Positions 1-8,437 of a DNA stretch of 64,000 nt are shown here, piece by piece; position 1 is the stretch's first letter, and each line of letters starts with the position of its first letter. The notes beneath the pieces are model-generated. The model did not search any database, was not told the origin of the DNA, and was given only the letters and a program-made list of their open reading frames with translations. Source of the DNA: Arthrobacter sp. AFG20. GTDB taxonomy: Bacteria; Actinomycetota; Actinomycetes; Actinomycetales; Micrococcaceae. A program made the translations under genes and the position numbers. Location: assembly GCF_002892795.1 (NCBI RefSeq), contig NZ_PJMC01000004.1:124001-188000 (forward strand), in the 5' to 3' direction.

Positions 1-61
1 CGGTGCGCCAGCGGGACGGGTCAAAGACGTCGGATACCTTGGCGGGGAATTCGTTGCTCAC
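1..61 (-). CDS. menB: 1,4-dihydroxy-2-naphthoyl-CoA synthase, N-terminal fragment
   Basis: Only the first 20 codons are inside the window; the gene runs off the left edge. Reading the minus strand from a GTG at 61-59 gives VSNEFPAKVSDVFDPSRWRT, which I recognise as the conserved amino terminus of actinobacterial MenB, the crotonase-fold enzyme that closes the second ring in menaquinone synthesis. The catalytic part is not visible, so the call rests on this short match. The preceding gene on the same strand (VOC protein, ending at 83) is 21 nt upstream, so the two may be co-transcribed. Confidence 0.55.
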   Translation of the reverse strand, partial: MSNEFPAKVSDVFDPSRWRT

Positions 62-82
62 CGTCCAAGTCTAGTAATCGGC

Positions 83-523
83 TCAGCTGATGCAGAACTC
101 GTTGCCCTCGGGGTCCGCCATGGTGTGCCATTCGTGGGGCCCCTGGCTGGCAGTCCAGAGGAAGGTGGCGCCGCGGGCCTCAAGCTCGGCGCGGACGTCG
201 TCCTTGTCCCGGCCGTCGAGCCTGACGTCCCAGTGCACCCGGTTCTTGATGGTCTTCTGCTCCGGTACGGTCTGGAAAAGCAGCCGCCGGGCCGGTGCCT
301 TCGCGTCGAGTTCCTCGGTGGGCCGGATCGCCGCGCCGTCCTTCCACACGAGCTTGCCGTTGTGCGTCATGGTCTGGTCTTCCGCCGCGAAGCCCTGGCT
401 GATCATGGACCGGATGAAGCCCTCATCCTGCGGCTCCACTGACCAGTCCAGCGTTTCGGCCCACCAGTCGGCGAGGTCATGTGGGTGCTTGCAGTCGATG
501 GCGATCTGAATGTTGAGTCCCAT
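83..523 (-). CDS. VOC (glyoxalase/bleomycin-resistance-like) family protein
   Basis: 146 aa. Sequence MGLNIQIAIDCKHPHDLADWW at the start and an ending with EWHTMADPEGNEFCIS are typical of actinobacterial VOC-superfamily proteins, in which paired beta-alpha-beta-beta-beta modules form a cup that may hold a metal. His/Glu candidates are present (D10, H134, E141 region), but the substrate cannot be read from sequence. The ATG has a weak GGTGG ribosome site. It lies just upstream of the menB fragment on the same strand, with no evidence that the functions are linked. Confidence 0.8.
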   Translation of the reverse strand: MGLNIQIAIDCKHPHDLADWWAETLDWSVEPQDEGFIRSMISQGFAAEDQTMTHNGKLVWKDGAAIRPTEELDAKAPARRLLFQTVPEQKTIKNRVHWDVRLDGRDKDDVRAELEARGATFLWTASQGPHEWHTMADPEGNEFCIS

Positions 524-595
524 GCCACCAAGTTACGACGGCGGCGCCGCCTCCGGATAGGGACCGGCTCATGCAGGGGAGGGGCGTGGGCGATT

Positions 596-1357
596 CTAGC
601 TTTGGGCGCGCTGCAGCTGGTCCAGGAGTTCTGGCGGGATGGTGTACAAAAAAACCGCAGCGAGCAGGTTCTTGGTGGCATGGACGAAGTAGGAAAACAT
701 CAGGTTCCTTCCGGTCCACACATAGACGAACACCAGCGTGGCGCCCATGGCCAGGTACGGCATGAGCGCGGGGAGGGTGACCGCTTCCTGGCCCACGATG
801 TGCAGGGCGGCGAAAAGGACCACGGACAGCCCGCAGCAGATCCAGATGTTGACCCGCCGGCTCAGTTTTCCGATCAGCAGGTGCCGGAACACGTACTCCT
901 CGACGAACGGGCCCACCAGGACGATCAGCGGCACCATGAGCCAGGCCGGCACCTGCCGCATGAGCGCCTGCAGTCCGGCCTGGTTGGCGGATGTCTCGGT
1001 GGTCCCGCCCACGGCCACCAGGATCGCGGTGACAATCATCATGGCGACGACAGCCAGCGGCACCATCGCGAGCGTGAACCAGGGCCGGGTGGCAAGCACT
1101 TTCAGGTCCCGGGACACCACCCCGTGGGCGGCAACCAGCGCCAGGGCGCCAACGCACCCGTAGAAGAGGAGATTTACGCCATAGGACGCGACGGCCGGCG
1201 TCGGGGCCATTTCGCGGAGCAGCGGCAGGATCAGTTCCCCGGCCAGCGCGAAGAAGGCCGCGACGGCGACATAAAGCCCCACGGCCGTGAGGTCCAGCGG
1301 CGAAAACCGGTAGAGATCCGGCCGCGGAGTCGGGAGCGTGCGTCTGGTATTCACCAT
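596..1357 (-). CDS. CPBP family intramembrane metalloprotease
   Basis: 253 aa, mostly hydrophobic, with about eight membrane segments. The CPBP (CAAX protease / Abi) motif 1 is present as FVEEYVFRH (EExxxR), motif 2 as ALHIVG and motif 3 as FVHATKN. The family includes Rce1-like prenyl-protein proteases and bacteriocin self-immunity proteins; no substrate can be inferred. The start at 1357 is chosen because it begins just before the first membrane helix and lies 6 nt downstream of TACGCT (1364-1369, minus strand), an arrangement seen at other likely leaderless starts here. Further upstream starts give an Arg/Pro-rich non-coding-looking extension. Divergent from the ABC-F gene. Confidence 0.85.
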   Translation of the reverse strand: MVNTRRTLPTPRPDLYRFSPLDLTAVGLYVAVAAFFALAGELILPLLREMAPTPAVASYGVNLLFYGCVGALALVAAHGVVSRDLKVLATRPWFTLAMVPLAVVAMMIVTAILVAVGGTTETSANQAGLQALMRQVPAWLMVPLIVLVGPFVEEYVFRHLLIGKLSRRVNIWICCGLSVVLFAALHIVGQEAVTLPALMPYLAMGATLVFVYVWTGRNLMFSYFVHATKNLLAAVFLYTIPPELLDQLQRAQS

Positions 1358-1428
1358 GCTTCCAGCGTAGTGCGCCGACGGCGGTGCGAACCTTGACGGG
1401 GCCGCCCGCCGCCGGGCAGGCTTGACCC

Positions 1429-1538
1429 ATGAAGTCCTAGACCCCGACGCCGGCATCCTCCGGCGTCGGCATGGCCCTAGACCAGGCCCCGCAGAGCGCC
1501 CAGCTCCGGGGCCGCACTTTGGACTGCGAGGACTTCCC
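1429..1538 (+). promoter_or_regulatory. possible attenuator/leader region upstream of the ABC-F gene
   Basis: The region holds a minimal ORF ATG AAG TCC TAG (1429-1440, Met-Lys-Ser), then an inverted repeat CCGACGCCGG (1444-1453) / CCGGCGTCGG (1460-1469). A 23-codon ORF follows (ATG at 1471), whose TGA (1540-1542) overlaps the ABC-F ATG at 1539. Ribosome-stalling leader peptides with hairpins are a known control mode for antibiotic-resistance ABC-F genes; that this is one is inference. The short ORFs have no strong ribosome site. Confidence 0.3.
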
Positions 1539-3269
1539 ATGACTGAACCAAATTTCCGCACCGAACAGCTCCACCTGTCCGGCGTCTCCCACGGCTACGG
1601 GGATCGCGAACTCTTCTCCGGCGTCGATCTGGTGATAGCCGCAGGGGAACACGCCGCCGTCGTGGGTGAGAACGGGTCGGGCAAGTCCACCCTGCTGCGG
1701 ATCCTGGCGGGAATCGAGGCGCCGGCAAACGGCACGGTCCGGCGGCACGGCCGGGTGGGATACCTGGCGCAGACGTCAGGGCTGCCCGCCCGGCTGACCG
1801 TGGCCGACGCCATCGACGGTGCGCTCCTCGTACTCCGGGAGATGGAAGCCGAGCTGGAACGGCTGGAGGACGGCCTGGCCGCCGCAGGGCCCAACGAACT
1901 CGAGGCGTACGGGAACCTGCAGACCCAGTACCAGCTGCGCGAGGGCTACACTGCGGAATCCCGTGTGGAGGCGGCGCTGGACCGGCTGGGTTTGGGCGGC
2001 GTGGACCGCGGCCGGACGCTGGGGTCGCTGTCCGGCGGGGAACAGGAGCGCGTCGCGCTGGCCTGTCTGCTGGCCGACCCCGCGGACATCCTGCTCCTCG
2101 ACGAGCCCACCAACCACTTGGACGCCGGCGGCACTGCCTGGCTGGAAGCCCGCCTCGCAGCACACCGGGGAGCCGTGGTGGTGGTCTCCCACGACCGCGT
2201 GCTCCTGCGCAAAATTGCCGCCGCCGTCATCGAGGTGGACGCCGAGCGCCGCACGGTGAACCGCTATGGCAACGGCTACGACGGCTACCTGAAGGAGAAG
2301 CGCGCCGAACGCCAGCGCTGGGCACAGCAGTATCACGGCTGGCTCGACGCCATGGCCTCGGAACGGCGGCAGGCGGACACCGTGGCGGACCGGATGGGCT
2401 ATGCGCGCCGTCGGGACAATGACAAGGCGGGCTTCGACTTCAAGACGGGAACGTGGCAGCGCGCCGCCGCCAGCAAGGTCCGCAATGCCCAGGAGCGACT
2501 GCGCCGCCTGGAGGACAACCCGGTGGAGCGCCCGCCGGAACGCCTGAAGCTCGACGCCGGGCTGAACAGCGCCAGGTTGGACGACGCCGGGCTGAACCTG
2601 GACCGTGAAGCCCGGGACGTGGCCGACCGGGTCCTGCACGCCCGCAATACGCAGGTGCCCGGCCGGTTGGACGTGCCCGAGTTCCGTGTGGAGCGCGGGC
2701 AGAAAATCCTCATCACAGGTCCCAACGGCGCCGGTAAGTCCACGCTGCTCTCCGTTCTGGCCGGCACCCTCGAACCGGCCGCCGGCCAGGTGGTGCGCCA
2801 CGGCCGGATCGGTTATCTGCAGCAGGAGCTGGAGCCGCCCGAGCATCCATCCCTGCGGCTGCTGCCGGCCTTTACTGCCGGGCTGGGCGGGAACATCGAC
2901 GACCACGCCGAGGCGCTGCTGCGGCTGGGCCTCTTCCGCACCAGCGAGTTCCATGTTCCGGTGGGTGCCCTTTCCGCCGGCCAGCAGCGCAGGCTGTCGC
3001 TCGCCCGGCTCCTGCTGGGCCATAACGAGGTCATGCTCCTCGACGAGCCCACCAACCACCTGGCTCCCGTGCTCGTGGAGGAACTGGAAGCGGCGCTCGC
3101 GGACTTCAGCGGAACGGTTGTGATGGTCAGCCATGACCGGGCCCTGGGCGAATGGTTCGACGGCTGCGCGGACAGGTCCCGCGGCCGGGCCGGCGAAGGT
3201 ACGCCGGGCACGTGGCTCAGGTACGCGATGGCGGAGGGCACGCTGGAAAAAGTGGCGTTGCCGGCCTGA
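1539..3269 (+). CDS. ABC-F family ATP-binding protein (ribosome-associated)
   Basis: 576 aa with two ATP-binding cassettes and no membrane segments, which is the ABC-F architecture. Cassette 1: Walker A GENGSGKST (residues 43-51), signature LSGGEQERVALA, Walker B ILLLDEPTNHLD. Cassette 2: GPNGAGKST, LSAGQQRRLSLA, VMLLDEPTNHL. The charged linker between them (about 250-370) matches the P-site tRNA interaction region of the family. Members are translation factors or ribosome-protection antibiotic-resistance proteins; which applies cannot be decided here. The start at 1539 follows GAGGA at the right spacing; an upstream ATG at 1422 only adds a low-complexity extension. Confidence 0.88.
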   Translation: MTEPNFRTEQLHLSGVSHGYGDRELFSGVDLVIAAGEHAAVVGENGSGKSTLLRILAGIEAPANGTVRRHGRVGYLAQTSGLPARLTVADAIDGALLVLREMEAELERLEDGLAAAGPNELEAYGNLQTQYQLREGYTAESRVEAALDRLGLGGVDRGRTLGSLSGGEQERVALACLLADPADILLLDEPTNHLDAGGTAWLEARLAAHRGAVVVVSHDRVLLRKIAAAVIEVDAERRTVNRYGNGYDGYLKEKRAERQRWAQQYHGWLDAMASERRQADTVADRMGYARRRDNDKAGFDFKTGTWQRAAASKVRNAQERLRRLEDNPVERPPERLKLDAGLNSARLDDAGLNLDREARDVADRVLHARNTQVPGRLDVPEFRVERGQKILITGPNGAGKSTLLSVLAGTLEPAAGQVVRHGRIGYLQQELEPPEHPSLRLLPAFTAGLGGNIDDHAEALLRLGLFRTSEFHVPVGALSAGQQRRLSLARLLLGHNEVMLLDEPTNHLAPVLVEELEAALADFSGTVVMVSHDRALGEWFDGCADRSRGRAGEGTPGTWLRYAMAEGTLEKVALPA

Positions 3270-3290
3270 ACCTCCGCCTGCTGGCGCGGA

Positions 3291-3333
3291 AAAAACCCAG
3301 GCCCGGCGGGTGTGCCGCCGGGCCTGGGTTTTT
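3291..3333. terminator. bidirectional rho-independent terminator
   Basis: A perfect 19-bp stem, AAAAACCCAGGCCCGGCGG (3291-3309) with its complement at 3315-3333 around a 5-nt loop. A T-run follows on either strand. It lies between the convergent ABC-F and L,D-transpeptidase genes and serves both. Confidence 0.92.
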
Positions 3334-3368
3334 GAACCGCATGGGTTTGCTGCCCCTACGAAGAGCAG

Positions 3369-5192
3369 CTACCGGAACAGGGCGCCGTAGGTTCCCATGA
3401 TGATCCGGTCGCCCGGCTTCGACTTCTTGATGTAATCCACCACGGCCCAGTCGTCCAGCGAGATACAGCCTGCCGTCGGGACCTTGTTCATGTGCAGGAA
3501 GATGGCGAAGCCGGCGTCCTGCACGATGTTGGGCCGGTTGTAGTTGATGACCACGCCTTGACGGTAGTCATGCGAGGCGCGTGTGGCGAAGTACCACATG
3601 TTCTCGTCCCAGCCCACCCAGGACGAGGACTCGAAGTACTTGTTGTACGTCGCCGTCCACGGGTTGCCGCCCCAGCGGGAGCGGGGGTTGAGCGTGCGGT
3701 AGGGGAGCTGCGTCCCCGGGTTGCCCAGGCCGAATGCCTCGGTTACCGAGTAGGACCCGGTGGGTGAGTACAGGTTGCGGGTGGGACCGGAGGGCACTCC
3801 CGGCGCCTTGAAGCCGGAGGCCCCGACGTAGCCGTCCGTCTTCCAGTCCGCAACGTACAGCCCTGCCACCCGGACGCAGTAAATATTTGTCGCATAGGAC
3901 CGCCCGTAGCCCTGGGTGAAAGTGAGCAGGACCCGGTTGGCGCCGTACGTGGGATACCTGGACCGGCCGTTGTTCAGCTTGGCACACTCGGTCATGGAGT
4001 AGATGCGGGTGCCTCCGGTCGTCGACCAGCCGATGTAGCCCGCCTGGAATGACTGGATGCATTGTCCCGGGACGCATTTTTCGTTGGCCGTGGGATAACC
4101 CAGCCCGCTTCGGGTTGAACCGGCGGCGGCATACCGCGCGCCGATGCCGCCCTTGGTGACCCAGTTGCCGCTTCCCGCAGACCAATAGATGGCGCCACCC
4201 TGGAAGCGCTGGATACACCCCCCGGCCGGCTGGCCGCAGGTTTCACTGCTGGTGGGGTACCCCAGTGCACCGGGCAACCCGCCCACGCCTACCCACTTGG
4301 CGTAGTTGCCCGGGCGCACCGCCCTTGCTCCGCTTGCTGGACTCCAGTAGATGTAGCCTTTGGCAAATTTCTGGTAGCAGCCGCCGTTCCGCTGGCCACA
4401 GGTTTCCTTGGACACAGGCAGGCCAAGAACGCTCACTGCTCCGAGTGTGTTCCAGTGACCTCCGATCGCTCCCCGCAGCCAGACTTGGTACGTGCCCTGG
4501 CCCGACCACGCAATGAGCCTGCCGGTGGACATTTTCTGAACAGTTCCTCCCGGAACCGCTACTTCGTCCGTGACGGGGTAGCCGAGGACTTTGCCTCGGC
4601 CGTTGGCGTACCAGTAGGGGCCGGTGTGTCCTGACGTGAGGAGCACGGGGTGGGCTCCGGTGGCAGCGGTCGAATACATCGTTCCGCCCTTGAACGTCTG
4701 GCCGCAAAGGCCCGCGCCGCACGTTTCGTTCGCCAGCGGCGCGCCCAGGGGGCCTGCAGCACCGTTCATGGCCCGCCATTTCACGCCGATCGCGCCCTTG
4801 ACGACGATTGGAGCGGGGGCGGAAGGGACCGTGGGCGACGGCGTCGCGGACGGCGCGGGAGTGACTGTGGCTGAGGGCGCCACTGACTGTGCGGGAGAGC
4901 CAGTGGGCGTAGGCGTCACGGACGGGGAAGGTGCCACGGATGGCAGGGCCGGCTCTGACTGTGCGGGGTCAACGGACCCTGCCGGCTGAGGCGATTCCGC
5001 GGTGGTCGCGCTGGGACTTGGCGTCACCGTGGCCGTGCCAGGTGTTTCCGCGCCTGCCGTGGAAGCATTCGCAGTTTCCGTTGCCTGGGCCGGCGGTGGA
5101 GGGGTGGCATCGACGGCGAGGGCGGGCGAGGACGCAAGGGACCCGGCCGCCAGGCTCAGGAGCAGGGCAGCCGCAAATATTGGTTTTTTCAC
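3369..5192 (-). CDS. secreted LGFP-repeat protein with L,D-transpeptidase (YkuD) domain
   Basis: 607 aa. A Sec signal peptide (residues 1 to about 26, ending SPALAVDA) is followed by a long Pro/Thr/Ser/Ala linker (about 27-125). Five LGFP repeats of about 50 residues follow (cores LGAPLANETCG, LGYPVTDE, LGLPVSKETCG, LGYPTSSETCG, LGYPTANEKC), then a C-terminal YkuD-type domain with HMNKVPTAGCISL containing the catalytic Cys. LGFP repeats anchor proteins to the mycolate/arabinogalactan wall in related genera; YkuD enzymes form 3-3 peptidoglycan cross-links. The start is GTG with GGAGGACGCTTC upstream. It overlaps the stop of the lipoprotein gene by GTGA, implying translational coupling. Confidence 0.87.
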   Translation of the reverse strand: MKKPIFAAALLLSLAAGSLASSPALAVDATPPPPAQATETANASTAGAETPGTATVTPSPSATTAESPQPAGSVDPAQSEPALPSVAPSPSVTPTPTGSPAQSVAPSATVTPAPSATPSPTVPSAPAPIVVKGAIGVKWRAMNGAAGPLGAPLANETCGAGLCGQTFKGGTMYSTAATGAHPVLLTSGHTGPYWYANGRGKVLGYPVTDEVAVPGGTVQKMSTGRLIAWSGQGTYQVWLRGAIGGHWNTLGAVSVLGLPVSKETCGQRNGGCYQKFAKGYIYWSPASGARAVRPGNYAKWVGVGGLPGALGYPTSSETCGQPAGGCIQRFQGGAIYWSAGSGNWVTKGGIGARYAAAGSTRSGLGYPTANEKCVPGQCIQSFQAGYIGWSTTGGTRIYSMTECAKLNNGRSRYPTYGANRVLLTFTQGYGRSYATNIYCVRVAGLYVADWKTDGYVGASGFKAPGVPSGPTRNLYSPTGSYSVTEAFGLGNPGTQLPYRTLNPRSRWGGNPWTATYNKYFESSSWVGWDENMWYFATRASHDYRQGVVINYNRPNIVQDAGFAIFLHMNKVPTAGCISLDDWAVVDYIKKSKPGDRIIMGTYGALFR

Positions 5193-5656
5193 GAAGCGTC
5201 CTCCACCGAGACAACGGGTTCGCACGTGCCGGCCTGGCCCGTGGTTTTGGCGAAGTTCTCGGCAGAAACCTCAGCCGATTTCCCTGCCTGGACGGTTTCC
5301 GTGATCAGGGTGTGGCCCTGGACTGCCGCGCCGACGGTGACCGCGATGGCCAAGGTGTAGGTCTTGGCTTTGTCTGAGGAGTTGACCAGGGTTCCCTTGA
5401 ACGTCCACTGACCGTCTGCACCGGCCGCGCACGTGTGCTCCTGCAGGGCGTCGATCGCGTTCAGCGATGTGGACACATCGGTAGGGAGGGAGGGTGCCGT
5501 AGTGGGTGGTGAGGATTCCGACGGCGGCTGGGACACCGCCGTCGTACTGGCTGGTGATGCGCTGGGGCTTGGTCCGGAGGGGCCACTGCCCCCGCCGGAA
5601 CACCCCGAGGCTGCCAGCAGCAAGGCAGCCGGCAGCAGTAGAGCTCTCTTTCTCAT
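5189..5656 (-). CDS. lipoprotein of unknown function, coupled to the L,D-transpeptidase
   Basis: 155 aa. MRKRALLLPAALLLAASGC is a lipoprotein signal with lipobox AASGC (Cys 19), followed by a Ser/Pro/Thr linker to about residue 60 and a roughly 95-residue globular domain. That domain carries QWTFKGTLVNSSDKAKTYT and ends TCEPVVSVEDAS; two Cys (HTCAAG and GTCEP) could form a disulfide. The domain resembles small immunoglobulin-like FxLYD folds, but I cannot name a family. Its TGA overlaps the GTG of the following transpeptidase gene, so the two products are made together and probably act in the same envelope process. Confidence 0.8.
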   Translation of the reverse strand: MRKRALLLPAALLLAASGCSGGGSGPSGPSPSASPASTTAVSQPPSESSPPTTAPSLPTDVSTSLNAIDALQEHTCAAGADGQWTFKGTLVNSSDKAKTYTLAIAVTVGAAVQGHTLITETVQAGKSAEVSAENFAKTTGQAGTCEPVVSVEDAS

Positions 5657-5795
5657 AGTTCCCCCTGAACAAATGGCGCAAGTGCCGGCGCCCGCATGAG
5701 ACGGTGCGGTGCCATGGCCGGGAACGGATCCCCGGCCATGGTGCTCACAGTAGCCGCAACAGGGCCCCGCCGGGAGCCTTTTCTCCATTCGAATT

Positions 5796-5839
5796 AGAGA
5801 CGGCGTCCCCGCGGGTCAGAGACGGCATCCCGCGGGGTC
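5796..5839. repeat. 22-bp tandem direct repeat
   Basis: Two adjacent copies, 5796-5817 and 5818-5839, each starting AGAGACGGC and ending GGGTC, differing at three positions. Each copy has an internal CCGCGG. Confidence 0.7.
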
Positions 5840-5986
5840 GCATATGTGAACTCGACCGGGAGGACGGTGCGATCGAGATCGGCCCGCCCGGCGCCTGTTC
5901 CGGCGGGGAATGTTGTCCCCGTCACGCACCACTCGGGGAATCTTGTACGATGGATAGGCCGCGCGAACCTTCGATGCTCCATGAGG

Positions 5987-6041
5987 TTTTGTACATATAC
6001 GGTCCTCAAGAGGGGCCTGAAGTCGAATTATCTGTACAAAA
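5987..6041. repeat. degenerate copy of the GTTTTTGTACA palindrome family
   Basis: Arms TTTTGTACA (5987-5995) and TGTACAAAA (6033-6041). The right side, ATTATCTGTACAAAA (6027-6041), is identical over 15 nt to the right arm of the perfect palindrome at 53211-53234. Confidence 0.6.
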
Positions 6042-6104
6042 TCTCCAGGTTCCGGAACCGGCAGTGCCCTATCCAAGGCAACCCCCGACCTACAAGGAAC
6101 AGTT

Positions 6105-7565
6105 GTGCCTCAAAGTACCCCAACAGAACTTATGAGCCCGACGGCTCCATCCGCCGCCGTCGACTCGACCCTCAGCGCCGAGGGCTACAAGAAGACCCTG
6201 GGCCGGCGCCACGTCACCATGATCGCCATGGGCGGCGCCATCGGCGTCGGCCTCTTCATGGGCGCGGGCGGCCGCTTGGCCTCCACCGGCCCCGCGCTCA
6301 TTTTCTCCTACGCCATCGCCGGCGTCATCGCCTACCTGCTGATGCGCGCCCTCGGTGAACTCGTCATGTACCGCCAGACCTCCGGCTCCTTCGTCAGCTA
6401 CTCCGGTGAAATGTTCGGCAAGAAGGGCGCCTACCTGTCCGGCTGGATGTACTTCATCAATTGGGGCATGACCGGGATCGCGGAACTCATCGCGATCGGC
6501 CTCTACTTCCAGTTCTTCTTCCCGAACGTACCGGTGGAAGCCTCCGCCATCGCCGCACTGGCCCTGCTGGTGGCGGTCAACCTGCTCAGCGTCAAGGCGT
6601 TCGGCGAATTCGAGTTTTGGGCGTCCTGCCTGAAGGTGGGCGCCATCCTGATCTTCCTGGCAGTGGGCACCTTCATGGTGGCCACCAACGCCAGGGTCGG
6701 CGACGGCCACGCCTCGGTCGCCAACCTCTTCGCGGCCGACGGCGGGCTGTTCCCCAAGGGCGCCCTGGTGATGGTCCTGGTCCTGAACGCCGTCATCTTC
6801 GCATACAACGGCATCGAGCTCGTCGGCATCACCGCCGGTGAGATGCAGAATCCGGAACGCGAAGTGCCCAAGGCGATCCGCGCCGTCGTGCTCCGCATTG
6901 TGGTGTTCTACGTCGGTTCCGTCACCCTGCTGGCCATGCTTCTCCCGTCCGACCAGTACAAGGCCGGCACCTCCCCGTTCGTCACGGTGTTCGGCCAGAT
7001 GGGCCTGGGCTGGGTGGGCGACGTGATGAACATGGTCGTCATCACCGCCGCCCTGTCCTCCTGCAACTCGGGGCTCTACTCGATCGGCCGCGTGTTCCGC
7101 ACCATGGCCAACAACGGGCATGCCCCGCAGTGGCTCACCCGGATGTCCAAGCGCCACGTTCCGTATGCCGCGATCCTGGCCATCGCCGCGTTCTACCTGG
7201 TGGGCATCCTGCTCAACATCTGGCTGGGCGGCTCGCACGCGTTCGACCTCGCGCTCAACACCGCGTCCATCGGCGTTATCTTCACGTGGGGCGCCATCTT
7301 CGCGAGCCAGATCGCGCTGCGGCACCGCAAGGGCCAGGTTTCCAGCCTGCCCATGCCGGGTTCGCCGTGGACCAGCTGGGCCGGACTCCTGGGCCTGCTC
7401 GCAATCACGGTGCTGATCGGCTTCGACACCATGACCAGCAAGACCGGCGAAGTCTTCCACCTCGGCCTTTGGACGCTGGCCACCGTTCCGTTCTTCGCCC
7501 TGGTTCTGTGGCTCGGCTGGCAGAAGGTCAAGAACAACGAGCCGAAGAGCGAACTCTTCAGCTAG
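6105..7565 (+). CDS. amino acid permease, APC superfamily (AnsP/GabP-like)
   Basis: 486 aa with about 12 membrane helices. GGAIGVGLFMGAG is the conserved APC helix-1 signature, and ELVGITAGEMQNPEREVPKAI is the loop signature of the AAT subfamily (AroP, AnsP, GabP). SSCNSGLYSIGRVFRTMA resembles asparagine permease AnsP, but the substrate is uncertain. The start is GTG at 6105, preceded by AAGGAACAGTT; an ATG at 6132 lacks a good ribosome site. It stands alone as a transcription unit, closed by a hairpin at 7581-7620. Confidence 0.85.
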   Translation: MPQSTPTELMSPTAPSAAVDSTLSAEGYKKTLGRRHVTMIAMGGAIGVGLFMGAGGRLASTGPALIFSYAIAGVIAYLLMRALGELVMYRQTSGSFVSYSGEMFGKKGAYLSGWMYFINWGMTGIAELIAIGLYFQFFFPNVPVEASAIAALALLVAVNLLSVKAFGEFEFWASCLKVGAILIFLAVGTFMVATNARVGDGHASVANLFAADGGLFPKGALVMVLVLNAVIFAYNGIELVGITAGEMQNPEREVPKAIRAVVLRIVVFYVGSVTLLAMLLPSDQYKAGTSPFVTVFGQMGLGWVGDVMNMVVITAALSSCNSGLYSIGRVFRTMANNGHAPQWLTRMSKRHVPYAAILAIAAFYLVGILLNIWLGGSHAFDLALNTASIGVIFTWGAIFASQIALRHRKGQVSSLPMPGSPWTSWAGLLGLLAITVLIGFDTMTSKTGEVFHLGLWTLATVPFFALVLWLGWQKVKNNEPKSELFS

Positions 7566-7580
7566 CTTTCTGTTTTGATT

Positions 7581-7620
7581 ACGACGGCGGGCCCTCCTTT
7601 TCGGAGGCGCTCGCCGTCGT
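7581..7620. terminator. intergenic hairpin between convergent genes
   Basis: Arms ACGACGGCG (7581-7589) and CGCCGTCGT (7612-7620), extended inward by GC..CCTCC / GGAGG..GC with one bulge and a TTTT loop. No U-run follows, so it may be a weak terminator or mRNA-end stabiliser. Confidence 0.6.
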
Positions 7621-7637
7621 CGTTCCTGCAGAGGGGG

Positions 7638-8363
7638 TTAGTCCTTGAGGTGCCGCGCGAAGTGGTCCTCGATCCGGCGCCATGCCTCCGGAGCGGCGGA
7701 CGGATCCGGGCCAATCCCCATCACGCGCGCCAGCGGGCGCAGCGCCCGCGGGCCTTCCTCCTGGTCGTTCAGGAAGGAGTGCCCCGCCGTCGGGAATTCC
7801 TTGACGTCGTGTTCAACGCCCGCCGCGGCCAGGGCGGATTCCAGACGGGCCGCGGCGCCCCGCAGGGTGCGGTCCTGCGCGCCGTAGTTCGCGACGAGCG
7901 GGCACGCGGCCCGGAGTGCCGGCCCAAGGTCACGGGGGAGGCGCCCGTAATTCACTGAGGCGGCGTCGAAGCCGTCGTTGGCCGCCAGCAGGGCGAACCC
8001 TCCGCCCATGCAGAAGCCGATCACCCCCGTCCGGCCGTTGGAAAGGGGCGATGCCTGAAGCCACGAGCGTGCGGCGGCGATGTCGGCAAAGACCCGCCCT
8101 TCGCCCGTCATCATGGATTTCATGGTGCCGACCAGGCAGCGGCCCGGGCCGCCGTCGCTGTAGAGGTCCACGGCGAGGGTGAGGTAGCCGGCCGCAGCCA
8201 GCCGGTCGGCATGGCGTCGGATCTGGTCGGTGAGGCCGAATGCCTCGTGGATCATCACGACGCCAGGAACGGGGCCGGTGTCGGCAGGGGTGGCGAGGTA
8301 GCCGCGAAGGTTCTTGGATCCGCCGGCGGCAGTGCCTGCCCCGCCCAGGTCTACGTGCGTCAT
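7638..8363 (-). CDS. dienelactone hydrolase family protein
   Basis: 241 aa alpha/beta hydrolase. VMIHEAFGLTDQIR is the oxyanion/Glu region of the DLH family. GFCMGGGFAL carries the nucleophile Cys (DLH uses Cys not Ser), GAQDRTL the Asp and PTAGHSFLND the His of the triad. Such enzymes hydrolyse dienelactone in chlorocatechol pathways, but most actinobacterial paralogues have unknown substrates. The start at 8363 (MTHVDLGGAG) removes a basic, unlikely extension. No aromatic-pathway genes are adjacent; the paa genes begin about 1.8 kb away. Confidence 0.85.
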   Translation of the reverse strand: MTHVDLGGAGTAAGGSKNLRGYLATPADTGPVPGVVMIHEAFGLTDQIRRHADRLAAAGYLTLAVDLYSDGGPGRCLVGTMKSMMTGEGRVFADIAAARSWLQASPLSNGRTGVIGFCMGGGFALLAANDGFDAASVNYGRLPRDLGPALRAACPLVANYGAQDRTLRGAAARLESALAAAGVEHDVKEFPTAGHSFLNDQEEGPRALRPLARVMGIGPDPSAAPEAWRRIEDHFARHLKD

Positions 8364-8437
8364 GCGGCCAGTCTTGCACGGGGCCCGCAGGGTTGCATGG
8401 GCCGTCTTTGCGGGGCTTTCAGCCGGCCGCCACGAAA

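Larger units (their letters stand above)
5657..6104. other. 448-bp intergenic region between divergent genes, with repeats
   Basis: No convincing gene. It contains an 11-bp inverted repeat CCATGGCCGGG / CCCGGCCATGG near 5713-5742; a 22-bp tandem duplication at 5796-5839; and a degenerate palindrome with arms TTTTGTACA (5987-5995) and TGTACAAAA (6033-6041). A possible -10 TACATA lies near 5992. The promoters of the lipoprotein gene (minus) and permease (plus) must lie here, but I cannot assign them firmly. Confidence 0.6.

Noticed and set aside
1776..3134. 452-codon frame antisense to ABC-F
   Set aside because: Low-complexity shadow; the plus-strand protein has all ABC motifs.
5794..6358. Short overlapping frames in the 5.7-6.1 kb intergenic region
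   Set aside because: No ribosome sites, no conserved-looking sequence, and they cross repeats or the permease start.
6090..7460. 456-codon frame antisense to the permease
   Set aside because: His/Asp/Glu/Gly-rich shadow typical of the complement of a GC-rich membrane-protein gene; no domain and no start signal.
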